A stretch of DNA of 64,000 nucleotides from Thalassobacterium maritimum (GTDB lineage Bacteria > Verrucomicrobiota > Verrucomicrobiia > Opitutales > Coraliomargaritaceae): assembly GCF_031127805.1 (NCBI RefSeq), contig NZ_JARXHW010000009.1:50932-114931 (forward strand). The letters run 5' to 3'. The position numbers and the translations under genes were made by a program. How positions within the stretch are numbered: position 1 is the first letter of the stretch; each line of letters begins with the position of its first letter. A model generated the notes under the pieces. That model saw nothing but the letters and a program-made list of their open reading frames with translations. It had not been told where the DNA came from and ran no database searches. Positions 23,488-30,811 of this stretch are shown piece by piece.

Positions 23488-23868
23488 TTATTCATGCTTC
23501 ATTTTGAGTGCTGCGACGATTAGCGCCGCCCAGCCAATAATGAATGCGAGGCCACCGAGGGGTGTGATGGGGCCTAACCAGCGTGGTCCGCCGAGTGCGA
23601 GCCAGTAGAGCGAGCCAGAGAAGAGGGGGATCCCGATGGAGAAACATAGAAGTGCCAAGCGTTGGGCCCTCCCTGCGCACTTGTAGCTCGCGACAATTAA
23701 CAGTGCCAGTGCGTGCCACATCTGGTAGTCCACTGCTGTCTCCCAGGTGGCTTGGGTGCCCGCTGTTGCGAGGCGGCTCTCTAGTGCATGTGCTCCGAAT
23801 GCGCCTAATGTTACTGACGCTAGTGCGAAGCAAGCTCCGGTGAGTATGTAGGTGCGCTGAAGGCTCAT
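23488..23868 (-). CDS. DUF423 family membrane protein
   Basis: The 126-residue protein has four hydrophobic segments and the DUF423 (YgdD-like) signatures GAFGAHAL (near residue 23), WETAVDYQMWHALALL and the C-terminal PITPLGGLAFIIGWAAL. It is an inner-membrane protein of unknown function that is widespread in bacteria. It stands alone between tal and the divergent gene at 23995. Confidence 0.85.
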   Translation of the reverse strand: MSLQRTYILTGACFALASVTLGAFGAHALESRLATAGTQATWETAVDYQMWHALALLIVASYKCAGRAQRLALLCFSIGIPLFSGSLYWLALGGPRWLGPITPLGGLAFIIGWAALIVAALKMKHE

Positions 23869-23994
23869 GGGTGTAGCTAGTATCGCTACCTGCTTTGTGC
23901 GTCAATGGATTCTCTTGAGTTGGGTTCATTTACATTAAGCATGCTACTTTTTCCTTGCCAAAAATTCGGTACTAACCATGAAGGTGAGGCAAAT

Positions 23995-24582
23995 ATGCGT
24001 ATCAGTTTATTTAATCTATCTGCCCTTGCGGCGTCTGTTGTCTCCCTGTCCCTACCTCTGCAGTCCTCTTTCGCGGATTCAGGATCAGGTCCAGCAGGTT
24101 CGGAGGCAGCTCGCATTGCGCTACTGGAGCAGCGTCTGTTGCAGTTGGAGCAACGCCTAGCCGACACCGAGCAAGAGACTAAAGAAGTTAAAGTGTTGGC
24201 AGCCAATACAGTTGCTTCTTCTGGTGCTGGGAATGTTGCCAATTCTTCGGTTCTGGGGAATGGCGCCACTTTCGACATTTTAGCAGGCAGCGCGTGGCGT
24301 AACCTTCGTTGGACTCAGGAAGAGCAGTGGGCTGGTATTAAGCGCGGTGTGACTGAAGAGAAGGTGATCGAATTGCTGGGCTATCCTCCGCGTTCGCTTG
24401 ATTCTCTTAAGCCACGTGTGGATAAGGTCTATTGGTATGAGACCAGTTTGCGCGATACCAGCACTGGAATGCATGGTAAAATTTCTTTTAAAAAGGGGCG
24501 TGTGGTCGCGGTCGAAAAGCCTGACTTCAGTGCTTCACCTGTAGTTGATAAAGCTGCAGTTTCACGCCAGCGTTTGCCCTAG
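23995..24582 (+). CDS. Exported coiled-coil protein with SmpA/OmlA-like domain
   Basis: The start is ATG 23995, with GGTGAGG 8 nt upstream. The 195-residue product has a signal peptide (MRISLFNLSALAASVVSLSL…FA), then a Leu/Gln/Glu-rich coiled coil (~42-68, LLEQRLLQLEQRL). A C-terminal ~80 residues contain GVTEEKVIELLGYPPRSLDS…KVYWYE…GKISFKKGRVVAVEKP. This is the pattern of the BamE/SmpA-OmlA fold (G-x-x-x-V-x-x-L-G-x-P…), but no lipobox is present. A periplasmic or outer-membrane role is likely; the precise function is unknown. Confidence 0.7.
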   Translation: MRISLFNLSALAASVVSLSLPLQSSFADSGSGPAGSEAARIALLEQRLLQLEQRLADTEQETKEVKVLAANTVASSGAGNVANSSVLGNGATFDILAGSAWRNLRWTQEEQWAGIKRGVTEEKVIELLGYPPRSLDSLKPRVDKVYWYETSLRDTSTGMHGKISFKKGRVVAVEKPDFSASPVVDKAAVSRQRLP

Positions 24583-24632
24583 CTCCTCGCTCTTAGTCTT
24601 TTCTTAATTTTTTAGTTATTATTTGTTGTCGA

Positions 24633-24660
24633 TTGGATCGAACTCATTTTTAGCTATAGA
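24633..24660 (+). promoter_or_regulatory. Candidate porin promoter
   Basis: TTGGAT (24633-24638) and TATAGA (24655-24660) are separated by 16 bp, giving a start near 24667, just before the leader hairpin of the porin mRNA. Confidence 0.4.
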
Positions 24661-24667
24661 TACTTTT

Positions 24668-24709
24668 AACCTCAATTTCGTCAGCAATTTCGCTGACTTG
24701 TTTGAGGTT
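24668..24709 (+). promoter_or_regulatory. 5'-UTR stem-loop of the porin mRNA
   Basis: AACCTCAA (24668-24675) pairs with TTTGAGGTT (24701-24709), and an inner GTCAGC/GCTGAC stem sits within. It lies at the predicted 5' end of the transcript. It is followed by a 36-nt A/C-rich, unstructured stretch without a Shine-Dalgarno, directly before the ATG. This layout resembles mRNA-stabilising leaders of abundant outer-membrane proteins. Confidence 0.5.
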
Positions 24710-24745
24710 GAGACAAACAAACAAAACACAAAACAAACACACAAT

Positions 24746-25843
24746 ATGAAAAACAAAATTGCTATCGCATCTGCATTTGTTGCAGCTTCTAGCTTTTCGA
24801 CTGCGGAAATCGTTGTAAACGACTTCCTTTCTTTCGAAGGCTTCGTAGATATGTCTTACACTCACACTGACAGCGAGTTCGCTGGTGATGAGGGTAACGA
24901 AAACAGCTTCGCAATCGATCAGGTTGAGATCAGCTGGTTGTTCGATTTCGACACTGTTACAGCTCAAATTGACTTCGATTACGAAGACAACGATGATTCC
25001 ACAACAGAAGTTGAGCAAGCGTTCGTTACATACCACATGGATGGTGGCAGCGCAGTGACTGCAGGCCGTTACGCTTCTATGCTCGGTTTCGAAGCATTTG
25101 AGCCAACTGGTTTGTATCAGTATTCCTTCGGATACGATATGTTGATTGGTGATACATCTGTGCTTCCTGGCTATGCACAAGGTGTTAAATACACACACGA
25201 ATCAGACACTACATTCTTCGGTCTTTCTCTTCAAGACGAAGCTTACGACAACGGTAGCGACGCATTCGGTGGTAACCCCGATTCGACATACGCTGTTGAA
25301 GCTGCTGGTTCTGTGATCCTCGCTGAAGGCCTCACTGGTTTCTTGGGTGGTGTATACGAGAATGGTGATGACGTAGACAACTACGCAATCAACGCATACG
25401 TTACTTTCGAAACAGGTGCTTGGATCTTCGCTGCTGAAGTCAACTACGGTGACTTGGAGTCGGGTGCTACATTGGGTGCAATTGGTGTTGAAACAGCTAT
25501 CGACAATGGCTTCGGTACTTCTGCAAATACTTTTGCAGCTAACGAAGAAGTGCTTCAATTCCTCTTGATGGCTAACTTCGCTTACAGCGATCAAGCATCT
25601 ATCACAGGTCGTTTCACATACACAGATCATGAAGCTGACCTCGATGTTGCTGGCACAGCAGTCGATCTTGAAGCTGATGCAATGAAGTTCACATTGGCTC
25701 ACGGTTATGCTTTCACAGATAACCTCTTCCTTGTGACTGAAGTTAGCTATGTTGACGGTGAGTTCGACACAGACAACGCTGCTTTCGCAGGTGATGACTT
25801 CGACGGCCTTCAAGGTGCTGTTGAGCTTATCTTCTCCTTCTAA
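24746..25843 (+). CDS. Acidic outer-membrane porin, highly expressed
   Basis: The 365-residue protein starts MKNKIAIASAFVAASSFSTAEI (signal peptide). It continues as alternating amphipathic strands, very rich in Asp and Glu, and ends in the beta-barrel terminal residue Phe (LQGAVELIFSF). Motifs such as AIDQVEISWLFDFDTVTAQIDFDYED and AVTAGRYASMLGFEAFEPTGLYQYSFGYD resemble OmpL-like/putative beta-barrel porin families common in this phylum. Codon choice is strongly biased (TTC, AAC, ACA, GAA) unlike its neighbours, pointing to very high expression. The leader has no Shine-Dalgarno. Two hairpins follow the gene. Confidence 0.8.
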   Translation: MKNKIAIASAFVAASSFSTAEIVVNDFLSFEGFVDMSYTHTDSEFAGDEGNENSFAIDQVEISWLFDFDTVTAQIDFDYEDNDDSTTEVEQAFVTYHMDGGSAVTAGRYASMLGFEAFEPTGLYQYSFGYDMLIGDTSVLPGYAQGVKYTHESDTTFFGLSLQDEAYDNGSDAFGGNPDSTYAVEAAGSVILAEGLTGFLGGVYENGDDVDNYAINAYVTFETGAWIFAAEVNYGDLESGATLGAIGVETAIDNGFGTSANTFAANEEVLQFLLMANFAYSDQASITGRFTYTDHEADLDVAGTAVDLEADAMKFTLAHGYAFTDNLFLVTEVSYVDGEFDTDNAAFAGDDFDGLQGAVELIFSF

Positions 25844-25861
25844 TTTGGTTTTACCAAATTA
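25841..25861 (+). terminator. A/T-rich hairpin overlapping the porin stop
   Basis: A 9-bp inverted repeat (25841-25849 with 25853-25861, loop TTT) includes the stop codon. It probably protects the 3' end or acts with the stronger terminator 29 bp further on. Confidence 0.45.
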
Positions 25862-25889
25862 GATCGTAAAGAAATCTTATTTTTCAAAG

Positions 25890-25920
25890 CCCTCTCGGTT
25901 CGCCGAGGGGGCTTTTTCTT
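25890..25920 (+). terminator. Rho-independent terminator of the porin gene
   Basis: A 9-bp GC-rich stem (25890-25898 with 25903-25911) capped by a TTCG tetraloop is followed by CTTTTTC. Confidence 0.9.
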
Positions 25921-25970
25921 TGGCTGAATGAGCTTGCTTGCCTGCGCTAGACTTGGCGCACTGTGTATCG

Positions 25971-26966
25971 ATGACAGATGACTCTAACCAAAACGAAAAG
26001 ACGCTCCTTGATTGGGCGGCGCAGCTATGCCCTGATTCTCCACGTAAGCGACTGAAGGAGTGGATCGCATCGGGGCGCTTTTGCTTGGACGGGCGTGTGG
26101 TGACGAAGGCGGGGCTGCGTTTGTCAGATCCGGGCGCTTCCTTGACGCTCGGCACGCCAGAAAAGTCGGCCGTGGCCTGGGGGCACCGTAAGCGGATTCA
26201 TCCGAAGCTGGTCTTGGTTTACCTCGATAGCGATTTGGCGATTGTGGATAAGGAGTCGGGCTTGCTCTCAGTGCCGACTGATAAGCAGGGGAAAATCTCG
26301 GCCATCGAGGTCTTGGCTAACTATTTGAATGATTCACGTGGTGAGGCCACGCGACGCAGTTTCTTTGGTTCGCCCGACGCAGTGAAGCCACTCCCGGTCC
26401 ATCGTTTGGACCAATATACCAGTGGTCTCTTGTGCGTGGCATTGAATGATACTGCGCGGCAGAATCTGATCAAGCAGCTGCGAAGTCATGACTTTCTGCG
26501 TGAGTACATTGCCTATGGCGATGGGGACGCGTCACAGCCGCAGGGCACTTGGACGAATTACTTGCAGTTGGATGAGCGTGGTTACAATCAACAACTGGTT
26601 GACGGGCCCGCGGATGGGGCGACTCAGGCGATTACGCACTATCAGGTGGAAGAGGTTTTTGAGCGTCACCATGTGTCCAAGTTGCGCATTCGTCTGGAGA
26701 CGGGATTGAAGCATCAAATTCGCATACAAGCCGCTGCCAACGGTCTGCCGCTGGTTGGAGATCGTATTTATCATCCGAGCACCCAAAAGGCAGTCGCCAA
26801 GAAGGGGGCCAAGTTGCCATATGGCTTTAAGCGTCAGGCATTACATGCGGCGACCATCGGTATTGTGCACCCTAGCAGCCGTAAGAAAGTGAAGTTTCAG
26901 TCCAAGATTCCGGGTGATATGCAATTGCTGGAAGAGCGCTTGCGGACCGCGAAGCATAAGGCTTGA
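25971..26966 (+). CDS. RluA-family 23S/tRNA pseudouridine synthase
   Basis: The 331-residue protein starts MTDDSNQNEKTLLDW. It has an N-terminal S4-like RNA-binding region (~10-70: RLKEWIASGRFCLDGRVV…LRLSDPGA) and then the RluA catalytic domain. The active-site motif PVHRLDQYTSGLL holds the catalytic Asp, followed by REYIAYGDG, ETGLKHQIRIQAAANGLPLVGDRIY and RQALHAATIGIVHP. It isomerises uridine to pseudouridine in structured RNA; the exact target position cannot be deduced. Confidence 0.9.
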   Translation: MTDDSNQNEKTLLDWAAQLCPDSPRKRLKEWIASGRFCLDGRVVTKAGLRLSDPGASLTLGTPEKSAVAWGHRKRIHPKLVLVYLDSDLAIVDKESGLLSVPTDKQGKISAIEVLANYLNDSRGEATRRSFFGSPDAVKPLPVHRLDQYTSGLLCVALNDTARQNLIKQLRSHDFLREYIAYGDGDASQPQGTWTNYLQLDERGYNQQLVDGPADGATQAITHYQVEEVFERHHVSKLRIRLETGLKHQIRIQAAANGLPLVGDRIYHPSTQKAVAKKGAKLPYGFKRQALHAATIGIVHPSSRKKVKFQSKIPGDMQLLEERLRTAKHKA

Positions 26967-27094
26967 GCCTTATTTGAATGACTATTTATTAGATTGGGGC
27001 TTGATGTTCGAGCTGCAATCCTTCCTTTTCGCTTGAACTCAGTGCAAGGCTTGGCATTTTACCCTGCTTTTCTCATTATCAACGGCTTACCATT

Positions 27095-27649
27095 ATGAGC
27101 ACATTACTCATCAGTCTTTTAACTCTCGTCCTCTTGCTGATCTCGGCATTTGTCATTCTAATCGTGCTCATGCAGCGCACTAGTCAGAGTGGCGGTATGG
27201 GAGCTGCGCTCGGTGGCGGAGCAGCAGAGTCTGCCTTCGGTTCGGATACGAATAACATTCTGACGAAGGGTACGGTTTACGGCATCATCGCTTTTTTCTT
27301 GGTGGCGTTGGGACTTTACCTGCTTTATCAAGCGCAGGCCGCGAATGCGGTGGCTGAAGTCGATATGAGCACACTCATTTCTTCTAAGGAAGAAGAGTCA
27401 GTCGCAGAAACAATTACTGAGGTCGTCGAATCTGCGAATGTGGCTGCTACAGCTGGCGCTGAGGAGGCTGCGAATGCAGCTGATAGCCTTGCTGCGGAAG
27501 TGTCGTCTACCGCAGATGCCGTGGAGGGAACTTCTGAGGCAGTTGTGGAGTCTGTAGAAGCAGGTGCTGCAGAAGTTGAAGCTCAGGTCGAAGAGGCTGT
27601 CGAATCCATCGATGCCGCTGCGAGTGATCTGTTGCCCGCTACGAATTAA
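27095..27649 (+). CDS. secG: Preprotein translocase subunit SecG with long acidic tail
   Basis: Residues ~1-80 match SecG: a first membrane span (LLISLLTLVLLLISAFVILIVLMQ), the conserved cytosolic QRTSQSGGMGAALGGGAAESAFGS loop with TNNILTKGTVYGI, and a second span. Typical SecG ends soon after, but here ~95 further residues follow. They are almost only Ala, Glu, Val, Ser, Thr and Asp. SecG assists SecYE in protein export. Its stop overlaps the start of the next gene (TAATG), so both are translated together. Confidence 0.92.
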   Translation: MSTLLISLLTLVLLLISAFVILIVLMQRTSQSGGMGAALGGGAAESAFGSDTNNILTKGTVYGIIAFFLVALGLYLLYQAQAANAVAEVDMSTLISSKEEESVAETITEVVESANVAATAGAEEAANAADSLAAEVSSTADAVEGTSEAVVESVEAGAAEVEAQVEEAVESIDAAASDLLPATN

Positions 27650-28578
27650 TGCGATTTAAGAAAACTTTTTTTTATTCTCTTTTAAGAAGGTCAGCTGTGG
27701 TCGGTTTATCCGCGGCTGGCCTTTTTTGTGCCTGCTCGTCATTAAATGCACAACGTGCAGGTGGGGAGCGCGAGGATCGCTCTTCGCGCCTGATGCCGCA
27801 TATCGATGTCGAAGAGGGCGCGCAGCGCTTGGAGGCGTTTCGCCGGCAACGCCTGGATGGTGACTTTTGTTTTGAGTTCGAGCTGGAGCACAAGCCACGT
27901 CGTGCGCGCACGGTGCGCTATCAAGGCACGATGTGGGGTTCTTGGAATGATTTGGGGCCAATTACTCGCTTCCGGGTGGAACCTGTCGGCAAGAGTTCAG
28001 TTGCGCCCGTGGAGGCACCGCAAGTTGTGGAGCTGATTATTCAGAACGGTGTGTCGCCGCAGGTGTGGTTGAGACGTTCCGAGAGTGAGTCTTTTCGGTT
28101 AGTGCAAGGGCAGGCGCTGTTTGAGCCAATCTTGCCGGACTTGCTGTATTCTCCCTTTGACCTGCAAATGCCTTTCGTGTATTGGGAGCAGTTCACTTAT
28201 GAGGGGCCCACCTTGGTGGGGGCTACGCGCGTGGCGCAGCAATTTTTAATGCATCCTCCCGAAGGTTCTGCGAGTGCCGCTCGTGGGATTTCCGGTGTGC
28301 GGGTGGGTTTGGATGATACTTATAATGCTTTGTGGCGTATTGAGGTGATGGATACTGATGAGGAGGTGGCATCACGCTTTGCGGTAGAGAGTTTTCAGAA
28401 AGTGCAGGAGCAGTACATTGTTAAGCGTATTACGCTTACGGAATACCCGAGCAAGGATCGCACCACCTTTGATGTGGAGTCTGCTTCGGTAGGTATATCT
28501 TTGGACCGCGAGTTGTTTTCGCCACTATCTATGCGGGCTGCGGGTGATTTTGAAGCCTACATAATGGAGGATTTGTAG
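27649..28578 (+). CDS. Exported LolA-like protein coupled to secG
   Basis: The 309-residue product starts at the ATG in the TAATG overlap with secG. It has a signal sequence (~1-35, …AAGLFCACSSLNAQ) with a poor lipobox. The rest (GDFCFEFELEHKPRRARTVRYQGTMWGSWNDLGPITRFRVEP…YNALWRIEVMD…VKRITLTEYPSKDRTTFDVESA) is beta-rich and has the general look of outer-membrane lipoprotein-sorting (LolA/LolB-like) domains. It ends in FSPLSMRAAGDFEAY. A role in the cell envelope downstream of export is inferred from context; no catalytic motif is seen. Confidence 0.65.
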   Translation: MRFKKTFFYSLLRRSAVVGLSAAGLFCACSSLNAQRAGGEREDRSSRLMPHIDVEEGAQRLEAFRRQRLDGDFCFEFELEHKPRRARTVRYQGTMWGSWNDLGPITRFRVEPVGKSSVAPVEAPQVVELIIQNGVSPQVWLRRSESESFRLVQGQALFEPILPDLLYSPFDLQMPFVYWEQFTYEGPTLVGATRVAQQFLMHPPEGSASAARGISGVRVGLDDTYNALWRIEVMDTDEEVASRFAVESFQKVQEQYIVKRITLTEYPSKDRTTFDVESASVGISLDRELFSPLSMRAAGDFEAYIMEDL

Positions 28579-28701
28579 AATTTATTCGGCGTTACTGTTT
28601 TATGGGGTTATCACCTTATTGAAGCATTGTCACGTTTGGTGAAATTATGTTGACTTGCTCATTATTCGAAACAGCGTTTATGCAAACGTAACACATTGAT
28701 T

Positions 28702-29463
28702 ATGAGCAGCAAAACTACTACACCACTAACTTTTGATATTAGGCAGGACCTACTGGTTAAGCTTAAGGAACTTCAAGTTAAAACTGGAGCCCGTTCCGTA
28801 AGTGAGGTGGTTCGTTATGCGGTTAGTCATTTGAAGGCTTCAGAATTGAAGTTTGCGAATACAGCGCACCGGCAAATTTCGGTGCGTTTGTCAGATGAGT
28901 TGCGCCAAGGCTTGGTTAAGATGAGCCAGCGCAAGAAGGTGAGCGTAGGCGAATTGTTGCGGGCTGCTTTGGATTCTCTGCCAGATGATCTTCCTGATTT
29001 TGAGCCGGCCAGCAAGGTCGCTAAAAAGAAAGTGGCTAAAAAGAAGCAAGCTCGCAAAGTTACTAGCAAGAAGAAGGCTGTAAAGAAAGCGGCCAAGAAG
29101 ACTGTAAAGAAGGCTGTAAAGAAAGCGCCCAAGAAGGCTGTAAAGAAAGTAGCAAAGAAGAAAGTAGCCACCAAGAAGACGGTGAAAAAGAAGGTCGCTA
29201 AGAAAACTGCTGTGAAGAAAACTGTCGCTAAGAAAGCTGCAAAAAAGGCGGTGAAGACGGTGGCGAAGAAGGCTGTAAAAAAGAAAGCTGTTAAGAAAAC
29301 TGCTGTTAAGAAGAAAGCAGCGAAGAAGGCCGTGAAGAAAACAGCGAAGAAGGTGGCTAAAAAGTCTGTGAAGGCTCCATCGGTTCGCAAGGTTGCGGCT
29401 AAGAAAGCCGCCAAAAAGTCGGTGAAGAAGAAAGCGGCGAAGCGTAAGACTTCGAAGAAGTAG
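28702..29463 (+). CDS. Tandem ribbon-helix-helix / histone H1-like nucleoid protein
   Basis: The 253-residue product starts MSSKTTTPLTFDIRQD. Residues ~10-45 (FDIRQDLLVKLKELQVKTGARSVSEVVRYAVSHL, split) and ~58-92 (RQISVRLSDELRQGLVKMSQRKKVSVGELLRAAL) are two ribbon-helix-helix DNA-binding units. From ~105 onward the chain is a ~150-residue KKxxKKAVKK-type tail with almost only Lys, Ala, Val and Thr, like the C-terminal domain of histone H1 or bacterial HctB/AlgP tails. It should bind DNA by the RHH units and compact or neutralise it with the tail. A strong terminator follows. Confidence 0.85.
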   Translation: MSSKTTTPLTFDIRQDLLVKLKELQVKTGARSVSEVVRYAVSHLKASELKFANTAHRQISVRLSDELRQGLVKMSQRKKVSVGELLRAALDSLPDDLPDFEPASKVAKKKVAKKKQARKVTSKKKAVKKAAKKTVKKAVKKAPKKAVKKVAKKKVATKKTVKKKVAKKTAVKKTVAKKAAKKAVKTVAKKAVKKKAVKKTAVKKKAAKKAVKKTAKKVAKKSVKAPSVRKVAAKKAAKKSVKKKAAKRKTSKK

Positions 29464-29526
29464 TGCCACTTTTTATACGAATCTTAGGCAAGGCTTGCTT
29501 TTAGCCACGCAAAAGTTTTGATTCTG

Positions 29527-29572
29527 CGCTCTCGTAGCACTGTTTATATCGGTGCTACGAGAGCGTTTTTTT
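29527..29572 (+). terminator. Strong rho-independent terminator
   Basis: A perfect 14-bp stem (29527-29540 with 29552-29565) and an 11-nt loop are followed by seven T. It ends the RHH–H1-like gene just before the aminotransferase. Confidence 0.95.
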
Positions 29573-29585
29573 ATTTATTCTACCT

Positions 29586-30776
29586 ATGTCACAGCAAGCT
29601 AAACTCTCTACTTGGGCGAGTAACATCGCTCCATCTCCTACTCTCGCCGTCGATGCTAAGGCCAAAGAACTCAAGGCTGCAGGCGAAGACGTATGTGGCT
29701 TCGGTGCGGGTGAGCCCGATTTTGATACACCTGAGTTCATTAAAGAGGCCTGCATCCAGGCCATTCAGGAGGGCAAGACGAAGTATGCGCCCGCTCCAGG
29801 GATTCCTGCTTTGCGTGACGCGCTCGCGGAAAAATATCGCAATCAAGGTGTTGAGGGGGTGACTGCGGCACAGTGTGTGGTCAGCCCCGGCGGAAAGTAC
29901 TCTTGCTACTTGGCGATTCTCGCTGTGATCAGCCCTGGGGATGAAGTGATCATTCCTGCGCCTTATTGGGTGAGCTACCCTGAAATGGTGAAACTGGCAG
30001 GTGGGGTGCCTAAGACTATCTTTGCAGGTTTGGATAATGGCTTTAAAATCACTCCGGATCAATTGCGCGCAGCCATTACGCCTAAGACACGCTTGATGAT
30101 CATCAACAGCCCGTCCAACCCAACGGGCGCGATTTATTCATCGGAAGAGTTGCAAGCTCTGACTGAGGTAGCGCTGGAAGCTGGCATCTACATCATGTCC
30201 GACGAGATTTATGAGTATTTGCTCTATGATGGTGTCAAGCATGTGAGCCCTGCGTCATTTTCTAAGGAAGCCGCGAATGCTGTGATCACTGTGGCTGGCT
30301 TTAGTAAGACTTTTTCCATGACAGGTTGGCGCCTTGGCACCCTGATGGCGCCTCCCGCAGTGGCTAAAGCAGTCGCGAGTTTGCAAAGTCAAACCAGCTC
30401 TAACGCGACTACCTTTGCCCAGTATGGCGCACTGGCTGCTATGCAAAACTGGGATCAATCGATGGCTGCAGTGAACGAAATGTTGACCGTCTTCGACCGT
30501 CGTCGTCTCACACTCTTGGAAGGTCTGCGCGGTATCGATGGTATCGAGTGCGCTCGGGCGCAGGGTGCTTTCTACTTATTTCCAAACATTGAAAAAATCG
30601 GTTTGAGTGCTGCCGAATTTGCGGCCCGCATCCTAGAGGAAGAGAAGGTGGCCGTGGTGCCTGGTGAGGGCTTTGGTGCGCCGGGTTACATTCGTTTGAG
30701 CTATGCCACCTCCGACGACGTCATTGAAAAGGGCTTGGATCGTTTGGTTAAGTTTTGCGCGAAGTTAAAAGCGTAA
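29586..30776 (+). CDS. Aspartate aminotransferase, class I PLP enzyme
   Basis: The 396-residue enzyme has the type I fold motifs of the bacterial Iγ/AspB-like aspartate aminotransferases. These are FGAGEPDFDTPEFI, TKYAPAPGIPALRDA, IINSPSNPTGAIY, MSDEIYEYLLYDG and the PLP-lysine motif VAGFSKTFSMTGWRLG. It transfers amino groups between aspartate and 2-oxoglutarate or related pairs. Only 35 bp separate it from icd, which makes 2-oxoglutarate, so the pair may be co-expressed at the carbon–nitrogen junction. Confidence 0.9.
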   Translation: MSQQAKLSTWASNIAPSPTLAVDAKAKELKAAGEDVCGFGAGEPDFDTPEFIKEACIQAIQEGKTKYAPAPGIPALRDALAEKYRNQGVEGVTAAQCVVSPGGKYSCYLAILAVISPGDEVIIPAPYWVSYPEMVKLAGGVPKTIFAGLDNGFKITPDQLRAAITPKTRLMIINSPSNPTGAIYSSEELQALTEVALEAGIYIMSDEIYEYLLYDGVKHVSPASFSKEAANAVITVAGFSKTFSMTGWRLGTLMAPPAVAKAVASLQSQTSSNATTFAQYGALAAMQNWDQSMAAVNEMLTVFDRRRLTLLEGLRGIDGIECARAQGAFYLFPNIEKIGLSAAEFAARILEEEKVAVVPGEGFGAPGYIRLSYATSDDVIEKGLDRLVKFCAKLKA

Positions 30777-30811
30777 ACCATCTGCAAGCTGCTATCAGAA
30801 ATTTTACTACT

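Noticed and set aside
24650..25813. Two long antisense reading frames opposite the porin gene
   Set aside because: They are Cys/Val/Ser-rich translations produced by the strong codon bias of the porin gene and match no family.
28827..29469. Antisense hydrophobic frames opposite the lysine-rich gene
   Set aside because: Phe/Leu/Ala runs are the mechanical reverse reading of AAG/AAA and GCN codons; not a membrane protein gene.
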